Shown: one piece after another, positions 37,133-46,319 of the stretch
How positions within the stretch are numbered: the first letter of the stretch is position 1
How the letters are laid out: each line of letters begins with the position of its first letter
Assembly: GCF_002846395.1 (NCBI RefSeq)
Contig: NZ_PJMU01000003.1
Coordinates: 930,001-994,000, forward strand
DNA from: Pontibacter ramchanderi
Lineage (GTDB): Bacteria; Bacteroidota; Bacteroidia; Cytophagales; Hymenobacteraceae
Direction of reading: 5' to 3'
Length of the DNA: 64,000 nt
Notes under the pieces: generated by a model
Seen by the model: the letters and a program-made list of their open reading frames with translations, nothing else
The model's database searches: none
What the model was told of the DNA's origin: nothing
Made by a program: the position numbers and the translations under genes

Positions 37133-37140
37133 TAACTTTG
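37133..37140 (+). promoter_or_regulatory. -7 promoter element (TAACTTTG) of the nuoK-N transcript
   Basis: TAACTTTG matches TAnnTTTG, 53 bp before the nuoK start. Together with the terminator after nuoJ it supports a separate transcript for nuoK-N. Confidence 0.55.
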
Positions 37141-37192
37141 CGACTTGATTTCAGAATTGTAATTTACCAGTAATACGTTCAGCAACCAGACG

Positions 37193-37522
37193 ATGAACCA
37201 AATGCCAGAGGTTATCCGAACCATCCCGCTTGAATTCTACCTGTACTTCAGCACGGCCCTTTTCGCCATTGGCGTAATCGGCGTTCTCACCAGACGCAAT
37301 GCGATTGTTATTTTTATGTGTGTGGAGCTGATGCTCAACGCCGTAAACGTGCTGATGGTCGCTTTGTCGGCCTACCGCTCTGACCCCAACGGACAGATCT
37401 TCGTGTTCTTCATCATGGCAGTGGCAGCAGCGGAGGTAACGGTTGGTCTGGCCATCATCGTGATGATTTACCGCAACATCCGCTCTACGGACGTGCAATT
37501 GCTGAACTACCTCAAGTGGTAG
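37193..37522 (+). CDS. nuoK: NADH-quinone oxidoreductase subunit K
   Basis: This 109-residue membrane subunit has three helices. The conserved Glu residues of the proton path are in FMCVELMLNAVNVLMVALS (helix 2, Glu near residue 43) and VAAAEVTVGLAIIVMIYR (helix 3, Glu near 79). It starts the second nuo transcript; nuoL follows after 46 bp. Confidence 0.95.
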   Translation: MNQMPEVIRTIPLEFYLYFSTALFAIGVIGVLTRRNAIVIFMCVELMLNAVNVLMVALSAYRSDPNGQIFVFFIMAVAAAEVTVGLAIIVMIYRNIRSTDVQLLNYLKW

Positions 37523-37568
37523 CCGCACACCAAAATAATCTGAATAGCTTAACTAAATCATACGCTAA

Positions 37569-39530
37569 ATGCAAGAAGTAGTAATGCCCTTCAACAACCA
37601 GGAAATGGCGCTGCTGTGTTTGCTTGTTCCGCTCCTGCCGTTCATCGGCTTTCTGATTAACGGACTTGGCAACCGCAAATTGCCTAAGGCCCTTGTGGGG
37701 CTGCTGGGCTCTGGCACCGTGCTGGCCTCGTTTCTGATATCGGTATACCTGTTCATCGACTTCACTTCCAATGGCAGCCGCCCGTACATCGTCGACCTCT
37801 ACAACTGGTTCTCGGTAGGCAGCCTTGAGATTGGGTTCTCGTTCATGATTGACCAGCTCACCCTGCTGATGCTCTTGATGGTGACCGGTATCGGTTTCCT
37901 GATTCATGTGTACTCGGCGGGTTACATGAGCCACGACGAAAACTACGGCAAGTTCTTCTCTTTCCTCAACCTGTTCATGTTCTCGATGTTGCTGCTCGTG
38001 ATGGGCTCTAACTACGTGATGATGTTCGTGGGCTGGGAGGGCGTTGGTCTTTGCTCCTACCTGCTGATTGGCTTCTGGAACAAGAACACCAACTATAACA
38101 ATGCCGCCAAGAAAGCCTTTATCATGAACCGTATCGGTGACTTGGGCTTCCTGCTGGGCATTTTCCTTATTTTCATCACCTTCGGAAGCGTAAGCTACCC
38201 AGAGGTGTTCCTGTCTGCCTCGCAGATGACGGGCATGACTGACAGCGGTGTGATGATTGCCATTACCATGCTCCTGTTTGTGGGTGCGATGGGTAAGAGT
38301 GCGCAGATTCCGCTCTTCACGTGGCTTCCTGACGCGATGGCGGGTCCTACACCTGTTTCAGCCCTGATTCACGCCGCTACGATGGTGACGGCGGGTATCT
38401 ACATGGTGCTTCGCTCGAACGTACTGTATGTGCTGGCCCCGACCACGATGGGGTTTATCGCCATCATCGGTCTGGCTACTGCCCTGCTAGCCGCGACCAT
38501 CGGTCTGGCGCAGAATGACATTAAGAAAGTACTGGCTTACTCTACCGTTTCGCAATTGGGCTTTATGTTCCTCGCACTCGGTGTGATGGCTTTCTCTTCT
38601 TCTATTTTCCACGTTCTCACGCACGCTTTCTTCAAGGCCCTCCTATTCCTGGGTGCTGGCTCTGTGATTCACGCGGTGAGCAACGAACAGGATATCCGCA
38701 ACATGGGCGGACTGCGCAAGTGGTTGCCAATTACATTTATCACCTTCCTGATCGGTACGCTCGCGATTTCAGGTATACCGCCGTTCGCCGGTTTCTTCTC
38801 GAAAGACGAATTGCTGGCGCATGTGTTTGAGCACAACAAGCTGATGTGGGCGCTCGGCCTGTTGGCTTCGTTCATGACTTCGTTCTACATGTTCCGCCTC
38901 CTGTTCCTGACCTTCTTCGGTAAGTTCCGTGGCACAGAAGCGCAGCGTTCGCACCTGCACGAGTCACCGTCGTCCATGACCATTCCGCTGATTGTTCTGG
39001 CGATTCTTTCTACAGTAGGTGGTTTCATTGGTCTGCCAGCCGTTTTCAGCGACACACATACCTTGGGTAACTTCCTGGCGCCAATCTACAACTTTGCGCG
39101 TCAGGCTAACGGTGCGGCACTGGAAGCACCGCACATCGACCACGCCACGGAATACATCCTGATGGGCGTTTCGGTAATAGTGTCAGTTATCGCGATTATC
39201 ATCGCTTACTTTATGTATGTGAAGAAAGAAACAGTGCCAGCTCCGGAAGGAACGCGCCTGTCTCCTATCCACAACCTGATTTACAACAAGTACTACATCG
39301 ACGAGATTTACGACACTGTGTTCGTGCGTCCGGTAATGGCCATGTCAACGGCTTTCCACCGCTTCGTGGATGTCATTGTAGTGGACGGCATTGTAAACGG
39401 CTTCGGCAAACTGGTAATGGCAAGCGGCCGCGTGCTGCGCCTGACACAGAGTGGCGTAACTGGCTTCTACATCTTCGTGATGGTGGCCAGCATCGTTCTG
39501 ATTCTATTTTTAAACTTCTTTATCGCTTAA
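37569..39530 (+). CDS. nuoL: NADH-quinone oxidoreductase subunit L
   Basis: This 653-residue antiporter-like subunit sits at the far end of the membrane arm and includes the long lateral helix at its C-terminus. Core residues of the Mrp-type fold are visible: NYVMMFVGWEGVGLCSYLLIGFW near residues 146-168 (Glu), QIPLFTWLPDAMAGPTPVSALIHAATMVTAGIYM near 246-279 (Lys/His region) and HAFFKALLFLGAGSVIHA near 352-369 (Lys). It starts at 37569; an ATG nine codons on is also possible. Confidence 0.96.
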   Translation: MQEVVMPFNNQEMALLCLLVPLLPFIGFLINGLGNRKLPKALVGLLGSGTVLASFLISVYLFIDFTSNGSRPYIVDLYNWFSVGSLEIGFSFMIDQLTLLMLLMVTGIGFLIHVYSAGYMSHDENYGKFFSFLNLFMFSMLLLVMGSNYVMMFVGWEGVGLCSYLLIGFWNKNTNYNNAAKKAFIMNRIGDLGFLLGIFLIFITFGSVSYPEVFLSASQMTGMTDSGVMIAITMLLFVGAMGKSAQIPLFTWLPDAMAGPTPVSALIHAATMVTAGIYMVLRSNVLYVLAPTTMGFIAIIGLATALLAATIGLAQNDIKKVLAYSTVSQLGFMFLALGVMAFSSSIFHVLTHAFFKALLFLGAGSVIHAVSNEQDIRNMGGLRKWLPITFITFLIGTLAISGIPPFAGFFSKDELLAHVFEHNKLMWALGLLASFMTSFYMFRLLFLTFFGKFRGTEAQRSHLHESPSSMTIPLIVLAILSTVGGFIGLPAVFSDTHTLGNFLAPIYNFARQANGAALEAPHIDHATEYILMGVSVIVSVIAIIIAYFMYVKKETVPAPEGTRLSPIHNLIYNKYYIDEIYDTVFVRPVMAMSTAFHRFVDVIVVDGIVNGFGKLVMASGRVLRLTQSGVTGFYIFVMVASIVLILFLNFFIA

Positions 39531-39542
39531 GGTTCTAAGAAG

Positions 39543-41003
39543 ATGATTACAGCTCTATTACTTTTCTGGCCTGCCCTAGCTGCACTGCTGGTGCTGCTGA
39601 TTAAAGGCGAAGGTGCCAAGAAAGTGGCTTTTATAGCAACGCTAGTTGAGTTTGCCATTGCCCTGTTCGCAATCGTAAACTTTGTCCCGGACGCCACCAC
39701 ACAGTTCGCCCTCGATATGCCGTGGGTGGAGCGTGCAGGTATAGGCTTCAGCATCGGTATGGACGGCATTAGCCTCCTGATGGTGCTTCTGACGACCTTC
39801 CTGGTGCCGCTTATCGTCCTTTCCTCTTTCAAGCACGACTACAAAAACCCGCACGTATTCTACGCGCTGGTGTTGTTCATGCAGACAGGCCTGATTGGTG
39901 TGTTCGTAGCCATGGATGCGTTCCTGTTCTACTTCTTCTGGGAAGTGGCCCTTATTCCGATTTACTTCATCGCGGCCATTTGGGGCGGTGCGCGCAGGAT
40001 TCCGGTTACGTTCAAGTTCTTTATCTACACGATTTTTGGTTCGCTTTTCATGCTGGCCGCTTTCGTATACCTGTACTTCCAGACGGCTGGCACCGAACTG
40101 GCGGCGCACTCGTCTAACGTAAACGCCTTCTACCAACTCACGCTGGACAGCGCGACGCAGAGCTGGATTTTCTGGTTCCTGTTCCTTGCCTTTGCCATCA
40201 AAATGCCTGTGTTCCCATTCCATACCTGGCAGCCCGACACCTATACTGAGTCTCCTACGCAGGCGACGATGTTGCTGGCTGGTATCATGCTGAAGATGGG
40301 TATCTACGGTGTGCTGCGCTGGTTGCTACCAGTGGTGCCGCTAGGTGTGAGCCAGTGGGCTGACCTCGTGCTGGTGCTTTCCATCATCGGTATCGTGTAC
40401 GGCTCTATCATCGCCATCCGTCAGCGTGACATGAAGCGCCTGATTGCCTACTCGTCTATCGCGCACGTGGGCCTGATTGCGGCGGGTATCTTCACCCTGA
40501 ACGAGCAAGGCCTGCAGGGCGGTGTGATTCAAATGCTGAGCCACGGTATCAACGTTGTGGGCTTGTTCTTCATCGTCGACATTATCTTCCGCAGAACCAA
40601 CACCAGAGAGATCTCCAACCTGGGTGGCATCACCCAGACCACGCCGGCGCTTTCTATCATGTTCTTGACGCTGCTGATGGGTTCTGTGGCGCTTCCGCTC
40701 ACAAACGGTTTCATTGGGGAGTTCCTGTTGCTATCGGGCGTGTTCCAGTACAACCACTACTTCGGCGCTGTAGCCGGCCTAACCATCATTCTGGGTGCGG
40801 TATACATGCTGCGTATGTTCCAAGGCGTGATGTTCGGCACGAAGTCAGAGGCCACCGAAGGCTTCGCTGACCTGACCTTCCACGAGAAAGCCGTGCTGAT
40901 TCCGCTGGTGATTATGGTCTTCTGGATTGGTCTGTTCCCGAACACATTCCTGAGCATTTCAGAGCCCGCGGTTGGACACCTGCTTAGCATCATCAACCGA
41001 TAG
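39543..41003 (+). CDS. nuoM: NADH-quinone oxidoreductase subunit M
   Basis: This 486-residue antiporter-like subunit has about 14 helices. Diagnostic segments are FYFFWEVALIPIYFIAAIWGG near residues 124-144 (Glu), PVFPFHTWQPDTYTESPTQATMLLAGIMLKMGIYG near 222-256 and RLIAYSSIAHVGLIAAG. It begins 12 bp after nuoL and is followed after 27 bp by nuoN. Confidence 0.96.
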   Translation: MITALLLFWPALAALLVLLIKGEGAKKVAFIATLVEFAIALFAIVNFVPDATTQFALDMPWVERAGIGFSIGMDGISLLMVLLTTFLVPLIVLSSFKHDYKNPHVFYALVLFMQTGLIGVFVAMDAFLFYFFWEVALIPIYFIAAIWGGARRIPVTFKFFIYTIFGSLFMLAAFVYLYFQTAGTELAAHSSNVNAFYQLTLDSATQSWIFWFLFLAFAIKMPVFPFHTWQPDTYTESPTQATMLLAGIMLKMGIYGVLRWLLPVVPLGVSQWADLVLVLSIIGIVYGSIIAIRQRDMKRLIAYSSIAHVGLIAAGIFTLNEQGLQGGVIQMLSHGINVVGLFFIVDIIFRRTNTREISNLGGITQTTPALSIMFLTLLMGSVALPLTNGFIGEFLLLSGVFQYNHYFGAVAGLTIILGAVYMLRMFQGVMFGTKSEATEGFADLTFHEKAVLIPLVIMVFWIGLFPNTFLSISEPAVGHLLSIINR

Positions 41004-41030
41004 TCCGCAAAAAGAAACGATACTAACGAC

Positions 41031-42422
41031 ATGATTTCGATTATACTTCTATCTGGATTTGGGATTATCAATCTCTTCGTAGGTTTCCTGAAATCTAAAA
41101 GAATCCTGTTGCCGCTGTCGCTGCTGTTCCTGGCGATTGTGTTCGGCATCAACCTTCTCGACTGGAACGACACCAAGAGTTATTTTGATAACATGATCAC
41201 CATCGACAACTACGCGGTGGCTTTCACAGGGATCATGGTTCTTTCAACACTCCTGATGCTTCCTTTCACGCAGCACTACATTACCCGCAACGACGAAAAC
41301 ATCGGCGAGCTTTACGCCCTGATTCTCTTCTCGCTGGTGGGCGCCATCATGATGGTGAGCTACAACAACATGCTAATGCTCTTCATCGGCATTGAGATTC
41401 TTTCCATTGCCATGTACGTGCTGGCTGGTAGCGACAAGAGCAGCATGCGCTCCGCAGAAGCTGCCCTGAAGTACTTTCTGATGGGTTCTTTCTTTACGGG
41501 CGTGATGCTGTTCGGCATTGTGATGGTATACGGTGCCACAGGTACATTTAACATCTCCGAAATTGCAGGCTCAGCCGAGGCTCTGGGCACAGGCGGCGCG
41601 AACAACGTCATGTTCATGCTCGGTGTGCTGATTATCATCATCGGTATCTCTTTCAAAATTTCTGCCGCTCCGTTCCACTTCTGGACGCCTGACGTGTACG
41701 AAGGTACGCCTACGGTATGGACGGCTTACATGTCAACGGTCGTAAAGACGGCTGGTGTAGCTGCTTTCTATAAACTGATGGACGCTGCCTTTGCAGCTTC
41801 TTACCCAGCTTGGATGCCAACCCTGGTAGCCATTGTGGTGCTGTCGCTGCTGGTTGGTAACATTGGTGCGGTGGTGCAGCAGAGCATGAAGCGTATGCTG
41901 GCCTACTCCAGCATCTCGCACGCAGGCTATCTGCTGATGACACTGCTCGCCTTCAATGAATTCTCGACCTCAGCTGTGCTATTCTACTCGTTTGCCTACT
42001 CTACTGCTTCCATTGCCGCATTCGGCGTGCTGCATCTAGTAGCCAAGCAACGCGGTAGCGAGAAATACGAAGCCTTCAACGGGCTGGGCAAAACAAATCC
42101 GCTACTGGCCTTCGCCGTAACGGTTGCCATGCTGTCGCTGGGCGGTATACCGCTGACGGCTGGTTTCTTTGGTAAGTTCTTCGTGTTCTCTGCTCTGGTG
42201 GAGAACCCTGATATGATGTGGCTGATTGTGGTTGCCGTAATTCTGGCTGCTGTAGGTATTTACTACTATTTCCGTGTGGTGATCGCCATGTACCTGCACC
42301 CTGTTGCAGAAGACCATACACCGATCAAGTCTACCAGCTTTATCAACGTAATGCTGATCATCATTACTGCCCTGACGATTCTGCTAGGTATAGCGCCTGC
42401 TCTTTTGAGTGGGGTGTTGTAA
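41031..42422 (+). CDS. nuoN: NADH-quinone oxidoreductase subunit N
   Basis: This 463-residue antiporter-like subunit ends the second nuo transcript. Key segments are MLFIGIEILSIAMYVLAGSDKSSMRSAEAALKYFLMGSF near residues 117-155, with the conserved Glu and Lys; KISAAPFHFWTPDVYEGTPTVWTAYMSTVVKTAG near 208-241; and MLAYSSISHAGYLLM near 286-300. Its stop codon overlaps an AGGTATAGC motif copy and a terminator follows. Confidence 0.96.
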   Translation: MISIILLSGFGIINLFVGFLKSKRILLPLSLLFLAIVFGINLLDWNDTKSYFDNMITIDNYAVAFTGIMVLSTLLMLPFTQHYITRNDENIGELYALILFSLVGAIMMVSYNNMLMLFIGIEILSIAMYVLAGSDKSSMRSAEAALKYFLMGSFFTGVMLFGIVMVYGATGTFNISEIAGSAEALGTGGANNVMFMLGVLIIIIGISFKISAAPFHFWTPDVYEGTPTVWTAYMSTVVKTAGVAAFYKLMDAAFAASYPAWMPTLVAIVVLSLLVGNIGAVVQQSMKRMLAYSSISHAGYLLMTLLAFNEFSTSAVLFYSFAYSTASIAAFGVLHLVAKQRGSEKYEAFNGLGKTNPLLAFAVTVAMLSLGGIPLTAGFFGKFFVFSALVENPDMMWLIVVAVILAAVGIYYYFRVVIAMYLHPVAEDHTPIKSTSFINVMLIIITALTILLGIAPALLSGVL

Positions 42423-42441
42423 GGTATAGCTGATGATATGG

Positions 42442-42485
42442 AAGCGGCTGCTCTGAGAAAGGGCAGCCGCTTTTTTGTTTTTGTG
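42442..42485 (+). terminator. Rho-independent terminator of nuoK-N
   Basis: A perfect 10-bp stem AAGCGGCTGC / GCAGCCGCTT with an 11-nt loop is followed by TTTTTGTTTTTG. Confidence 0.85.
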
Positions 42486-43073
42486 TTTGCCGGGAGCGTC
42501 CACGCTTGTGTCTACTATAGGTAGGGGGCTGGCTCTTATATAGCTATAGCTGGCTGCATGGTTATACCTAAACCTATACCTAGCGTAGCTGCGAGCTAGC
42601 TCTACTTAGGCTGTTTTGTTTTATAGCTTCGCCTGTGCGGCGGGCACCTTCTTTTTGTCTTGACACAAATCGAGGGCCCCTACCCCCAAAGAAGGCAAAA
42701 AAGTCAAGACGCTCCAAACTCGCTGAACGCTCGAACAGTGGAGCGTCGAAAAGTGCACCTGGCTAAAGCGATCAGTTTCATTGCTTCCGGGGCTAGTTAC
42801 TCTTGTTATACATACCTACCAGTGGGTTTAACAGTAGCTACAACGCCTATACCTTTGAAATAGTAGTAACAGAAAGTCCCCCTCCTGTTTTTAGGAGGGG
42901 CTAGGGGAGGTAATTCCCCTCTCGGGAGGGGCAGGGGTGGGTTGAATCAGTGGTTATACTAAAGTGCGACGACTACAAAGCCTATATCTAAAAACCGACA
43001 GTAAAGGAGAGTCCCCCTTTGAAGGGGAAGGGGGATGTCAATCATGCACTGGCATCCTGTAAATCCTGATTCA
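42486..43073. repeat. Composite repeat island between nuoN and aspS
   Basis: This gene-free stretch contains several repeat-like pieces in series: a diverged copy of the 27249 repeat at 42489-42512; three TATACCT copies between 42560 and 42860; a CCTTCTTT...AAAGAAGG element holding GTCTTGAC and GTCAAGAC at about 42647-42710; a GACGCTCCA / TGGAGCGTC inverted repeat at 42708-42747; two C-rich/G-rich inverted words of the CCCCTCCT...AGGAGGGG type at 42878-42943; and a third at 43011-43034. No coding capacity is convincing. Confidence 0.7.
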
Positions 43074-43107
43074 GACAAAAAAAGGCTGCCCTTACGGACA
43101 GCCTTTC
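43074..43107 (-). terminator. Rho-independent terminator of aspS
   Basis: On the minus strand AAAGGCTG / CAGCCTTT closes a hairpin that is followed by a run of T. It lies 23 bp beyond the aspS stop. Confidence 0.8.
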
Positions 43108-43129
43108 TTTATTTCTGTATACCCATACC

Positions 43130-44887
43130 TTACGCCGGCAGGTTCTTCATTTTAATATGCAGTTCATCCAGTTGCGCATTGGCAATTGGTGATGGAGCGT
43201 CGATCATCACATCGCGGCCTGAGTTATTTTTCGGGAAGGCAATGTAGTCGCGGATGGAGTCGGAGCCACCGAATAGCGAGCACAGACGGTCGAATCCGAA
43301 AGCAATGCCACCATGCGGAGGAGCGCCGTACTCGAAGGCGTCCATCAGGAAGCCGAACTGGGCTTTGGCCTCGTCGTTGCTGAAGCCGAGCAGGCGGAAC
43401 ATCTGCTCCTGCAAGCGGCGGTCGTGGATACGGATAGAACCTCCCCCTACTTCCACACCGTTGATCACCATGTCGTAGGCGTTAGCGCGGATGTCGCCTG
43501 GGCGGTCGTCGATCAGCTCCAGGTCCTCTGGCTTAGGCGACGTGAACGGGTGGTGCATAGCGTGATAGCGGTTGCTGTCTTCATCCCACTCCAGCAGCGG
43601 AAAGTCGACTACCCACAGCGGCGAGAACACGTTCTTGTCACGCAGACCAAGGCGCTCGCCCATCTCCAGACGAAGCTCGTTCAGGGCCTTGCGGGTTTTG
43701 TCTCTGCCACCGGCCAGCACCAGAATCAAATCGCCCGGCTCAGCATTGAAAGCCTTGGCCCAGGCCTGCAGGTCTTCCGGGGTATAGAACTTGTCAACAG
43801 AGGACTTCACAGTGCCGTCTTCCTGCACACGAGCATAAACCAATCCTGTAGCCCCAATCTGCGGACGTTTTACAAAATCAGTCAGTTCGTCGAGTTGCTT
43901 GCGGGTATAGCTGGCGGCGCCTTTGGCGTTTATACCTACCACCAGTTCGGCATCGTCGAACACCTTGAAGCCTTTGTTCTTCACCAGCGGATTCAGCTCC
44001 ACAAAACGCATGTCGAAGCGGGTATCTGGTTTGTCGGAGCCATAATACTTCATGGCATCGGCATAGGTCATGCGTGGCAGATTGGCAATGTGTACGCCTT
44101 TCACTTTCAGGAACAGGTGACGGATTAGGCCTTCAAATGTGTTCAGAATATCTTCCTGCGTTACGAAAGAGAGCTCGCAGTCGATCTGGGTGAACTCTGG
44201 CTGGCGGTCGGCACGCAGGTCCTCGTCGCGGAAGCACTTCACGATCTGGTAATATTTATCGAAACCCGACACCATCAGCAGCTGCTTAAAGGTCTGCGGA
44301 GACTGAGGCAGGGCGTAAAACTCACCTGGGTTCATGCGACTTGGCACCACAAAGTCGCGGGCGCCTTCAGGTGTCGACTTGATCAGGACTGGTGTTTCTA
44401 CCTCAATGAAATAATGCTCGTCCAGGTAGGCACGCACGGCACGCATCATCTGGTGGCGCAGCTCGAGGTTGCGGCGCACAGGCGTACGGCGCAGGTCCAG
44501 GTAGCGGTACTTCATGCGCAGGTCGTCGCCACCGTCTGTCTCGTCCTCAATCATAAACGGAGGCAACTTGGCTGCGTTCAACACTTCGATCTTGGAAGCG
44601 TGAATTTCGATATCGCCTGTCGGGATCTTGTCGTTTTTGGAGTAGCGCTCGATCACCTTGCCTACCACCCTGATCACGTACTCGCGGCCAAGGCCACGGG
44701 CTGCTTCAAACAAATAGGCTGGCGTAACGCCGTCCTCAAACGTGAGCTGCGTAATGCCGTAGCGGTCGCGCAGATCGATCCAGAGCATGCCGCCCTTATC
44801 GCGCAGGCGCTGTACCCAGCCTGTCAGTACAACCTCTTCGCCTACATTGTCTATTCTTAGTTCGCCGCAAGTATGTGTCCGGAGCAT
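43130..44887 (-). CDS. aspS: Aspartyl-tRNA synthetase, bacterial type
   Basis: This 585-residue class II synthetase charges tRNA(Asp). An N-terminal OB-fold anticodon-binding domain occupies about residues 1-105 ([26 protein letters not shown]). Motif 2 is [18 protein letters not shown] near 217-234, and motif 3 is [13 protein letters not shown] near 531-543. The large GAD insertion (about 285-415) that marks bacterial AspRS is present. Whether it also charges tRNA(Asn) cannot be told here. It is monocistronic with promoter element and terminator. Confidence 0.97.
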   Translation of the reverse strand: MLRTHTCGELRIDNVGEEVVLTGWVQRLRDKGGMLWIDLRDRYGITQLTFEDGVTPAYLFEAARGLGREYVIRVVGKVIERYSKNDKIPTGDIEIHASKIEVLNAAKLPPFMIEDETDGGDDLRMKYRYLDLRRTPVRRNLELRHQMMRAVRAYLDEHYFIEVETPVLIKSTPEGARDFVVPSRMNPGEFYALPQSPQTFKQLLMVSGFDKYYQIVKCFRDEDLRADRQPEFTQIDCELSFVTQEDILNTFEGLIRHLFLKVKGVHIANLPRMTYADAMKYYGSDKPDTRFDMRFVELNPLVKNKGFKVFDDAELVVGINAKGAASYTRKQLDELTDFVKRPQIGATGLVYARVQEDGTVKSSVDKFYTPEDLQAWAKAFNAEPGDLILVLAGGRDKTRKALNELRLEMGERLGLRDKNVFSPLWVVDFPLLEWDEDSNRYHAMHHPFTSPKPEDLELIDDRPGDIRANAYDMVINGVEVGGGSIRIHDRRLQEQMFRLLGFSNDEAKAQFGFLMDAFEYGAPPHGGIAFGFDRLCSLFGGSDSIRDYIAFPKNNSGRDVMIDAPSPIANAQLDELHIKMKNLPA

Positions 44888-44913
44888 AAATGTCGTTTTG
44901 ATATGATATGATG

Positions 44914-44921
44914 CAAAAGTA
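44914..44921 (-). promoter_or_regulatory. -7 promoter element (TACTTTTG) of aspS
   Basis: On the minus strand TACTTTTG matches TAnnTTTG, 26 bp before the aspS start codon. Confidence 0.5.
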
Positions 44922-45234
44922 ATAATTGTTTCGCTGTTGTGCCGCGAAAAACGATCGCTTCACCAGGTATAATATTCCTGTAACGTTAATCTCAGGTATC
45001 ATCAATCACGTTATTATTCCCATGGTCGTTCCATCTGAAGAAAACTTGCACGGAATTACCCGTCATTCAGAATAGAACCTGGTTTGAAATAGAGCGCCTC
45101 TAACCCCTGTAGGTGAAGCCACCGCTACTTCAGAAAGTAAGGATTCTCTTTTCCAGGATCCTTTCCGGATAACAAAAGTATAAGATAGAACGGCACTGGG
45201 ATATTATACCTGTGCCTGAAATAAAGCCTTGGTT
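44922..45234. other. Gene-free stretch upstream of aspS
   Basis: This is most of a 347-bp space. It includes motif copies near 44965 and 45205 but no gene, RNA or clear terminator that I can support. Confidence 0.5.
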
Positions 45235-45315
45235 ATGAAACGTCGTTTGTTCACCTTCCGAAACATTGCGCTGGCTATCATCCTGCTTGCATTGCTTATG
45301 ATGCTGGTAGGATAA
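45235..45315 (+). CDS. Candidate 26-residue single-helix membrane peptide
   Basis: A short frame encodes a basic N-terminus (MKRRLFTFRN) followed by one strongly hydrophobic helix (IALAIILLALLMMLVG) and a stop. This positive-inside layout is typical of small membrane proteins and unlikely to arise by chance, but no homologue is known to me. It ends eight bases before the 3' end of the convergent GDPD gene. It was too short for standard gene calling. Confidence 0.45.
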   Translation: MKRRLFTFRNIALAIILLALLMMLVG

Positions 45316-45323
45316 CTCTTTGT

Positions 45324-46232
45324 CTATTCGCTGCCTAAAAGTAAGCGCATGCGCTTTACGTTGTTCACCTGTATAGCATCGGGCGCCATCTCCAGCATTC
45401 GGGCGATGCTTCCCTTCGACTTTCCTCCGAAAAGCACTACCTGTAGCCCTTGCATCTTTGCACTTTGCCGCTGCCCCGGGCTCACATGCTTGCCGTTTGC
45501 GGTTACGCCATGTAGTTGGTTGTCCAAGGCTTGCTTTGCAGAAAGGTCGAAATCCTCTCCGGCGTCCAGCATCAGCGTGGCCTTGGGCTCGAGTTCCCTT
45601 ATCGTATGCAGCATAGCCGCATCATTGAAAATAAAAGCCAGTTTTTCGACAGGGTAGTTGTATTTACGCAGCAAGGCCAGCACCGACTCTGCGTAAAACG
45701 CGTTGCGGCTTTGGTCGTGGTTTCGGATATCAATATGCAGGTAAGGCCACTCCGCATAAGTCTGAAAACGCTGCAGCATCCCCTCCATAGTGATGATCTT
45801 TTCGCTGTGGAACAGGTCGTACAATACACCTCCCTTATACCTTATACCCACCACCTCGGTAGCAGGAAGTTCTGCGATTATACCTGCGCCTTCGCTCATG
45901 GTCTCCAGCGTATTGTCATGGTATAGAATCGGCACACCATCTTTACTCACATGCACATCCACTTCTACTCCATCGGCGCCGTCTTCTTCCATCGCCTTCG
46001 CAATGGAAGCCATACTGTTGGCAGGCAGCGGATTGTAAGGATTGAGCGGAGAGAAAAAACCCGAACCGGCATGGCCGATCACCAGTGTACGGCGGGAATA
46101 GATACCTGACTCAGGCTGCAGGACGTTGTACACACTCAGCAGTAGCACTGCCAAACCGAGTACACCAACCAGCAAGGCAGTGCTTCTGCGCTTTAGAAAC
46201 GGGGACTTCTGCTTCGACTCAGTCAAATTCAT
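45324..46232 (-). CDS. Glycerophosphodiester phosphodiesterase family protein
   Basis: This 302-residue protein has one N-terminal membrane anchor (about residues 18-40, STALLVGVLGLAVLLLSVYNVL), so the catalytic domain is periplasmic. The GDPD TIM barrel begins TLVIGHAGSGFF (catalytic His near residue 54) and continues with the metal-binding GADGVEVDVHVSKDGVPILYHDNTLE near 85-105 (Glu, Asp and second catalytic His). The usual HRG is HAG here, a known variation. Substrates are probably glycerophosphodiesters from membrane lipids. A TAAGTTTG element lies so close (46236-46243) that the transcript would be nearly leaderless. Confidence 0.83.
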   Translation of the reverse strand: MNLTESKQKSPFLKRRSTALLVGVLGLAVLLLSVYNVLQPESGIYSRRTLVIGHAGSGFFSPLNPYNPLPANSMASIAKAMEEDGADGVEVDVHVSKDGVPILYHDNTLETMSEGAGIIAELPATEVVGIRYKGGVLYDLFHSEKIITMEGMLQRFQTYAEWPYLHIDIRNHDQSRNAFYAESVLALLRKYNYPVEKLAFIFNDAAMLHTIRELEPKATLMLDAGEDFDLSAKQALDNQLHGVTANGKHVSPGQRQSAKMQGLQVVLFGGKSKGSIARMLEMAPDAIQVNNVKRMRLLLGSE

Positions 46233-46235
46233 TCA

Positions 46236-46264
46236 CAAACTTAATGGTATATCTTTTAACTTTG
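46236..46264. promoter_or_regulatory. Overlapping divergent -7 elements (GDPD / GT22)
   Basis: TAAGTTTG on the minus strand (46236-46243) and TAACTTTG on the plus strand (46257-46264) both match TAnnTTTG. They would drive the GDPD gene to the left and the glycosyltransferase gene to the right. Confidence 0.45.
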
Positions 46265-46319
46265 GAACGGATTTCCTTAAAAAAATCATAGGCCGATCCA
46301 TACGCCTTAACGTTGCAAT

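Noticed and set aside
42660..42863. 67-codon frame in the nuoN-aspS space
   Set aside because: It consists of repeat elements and lacks protein-like composition.
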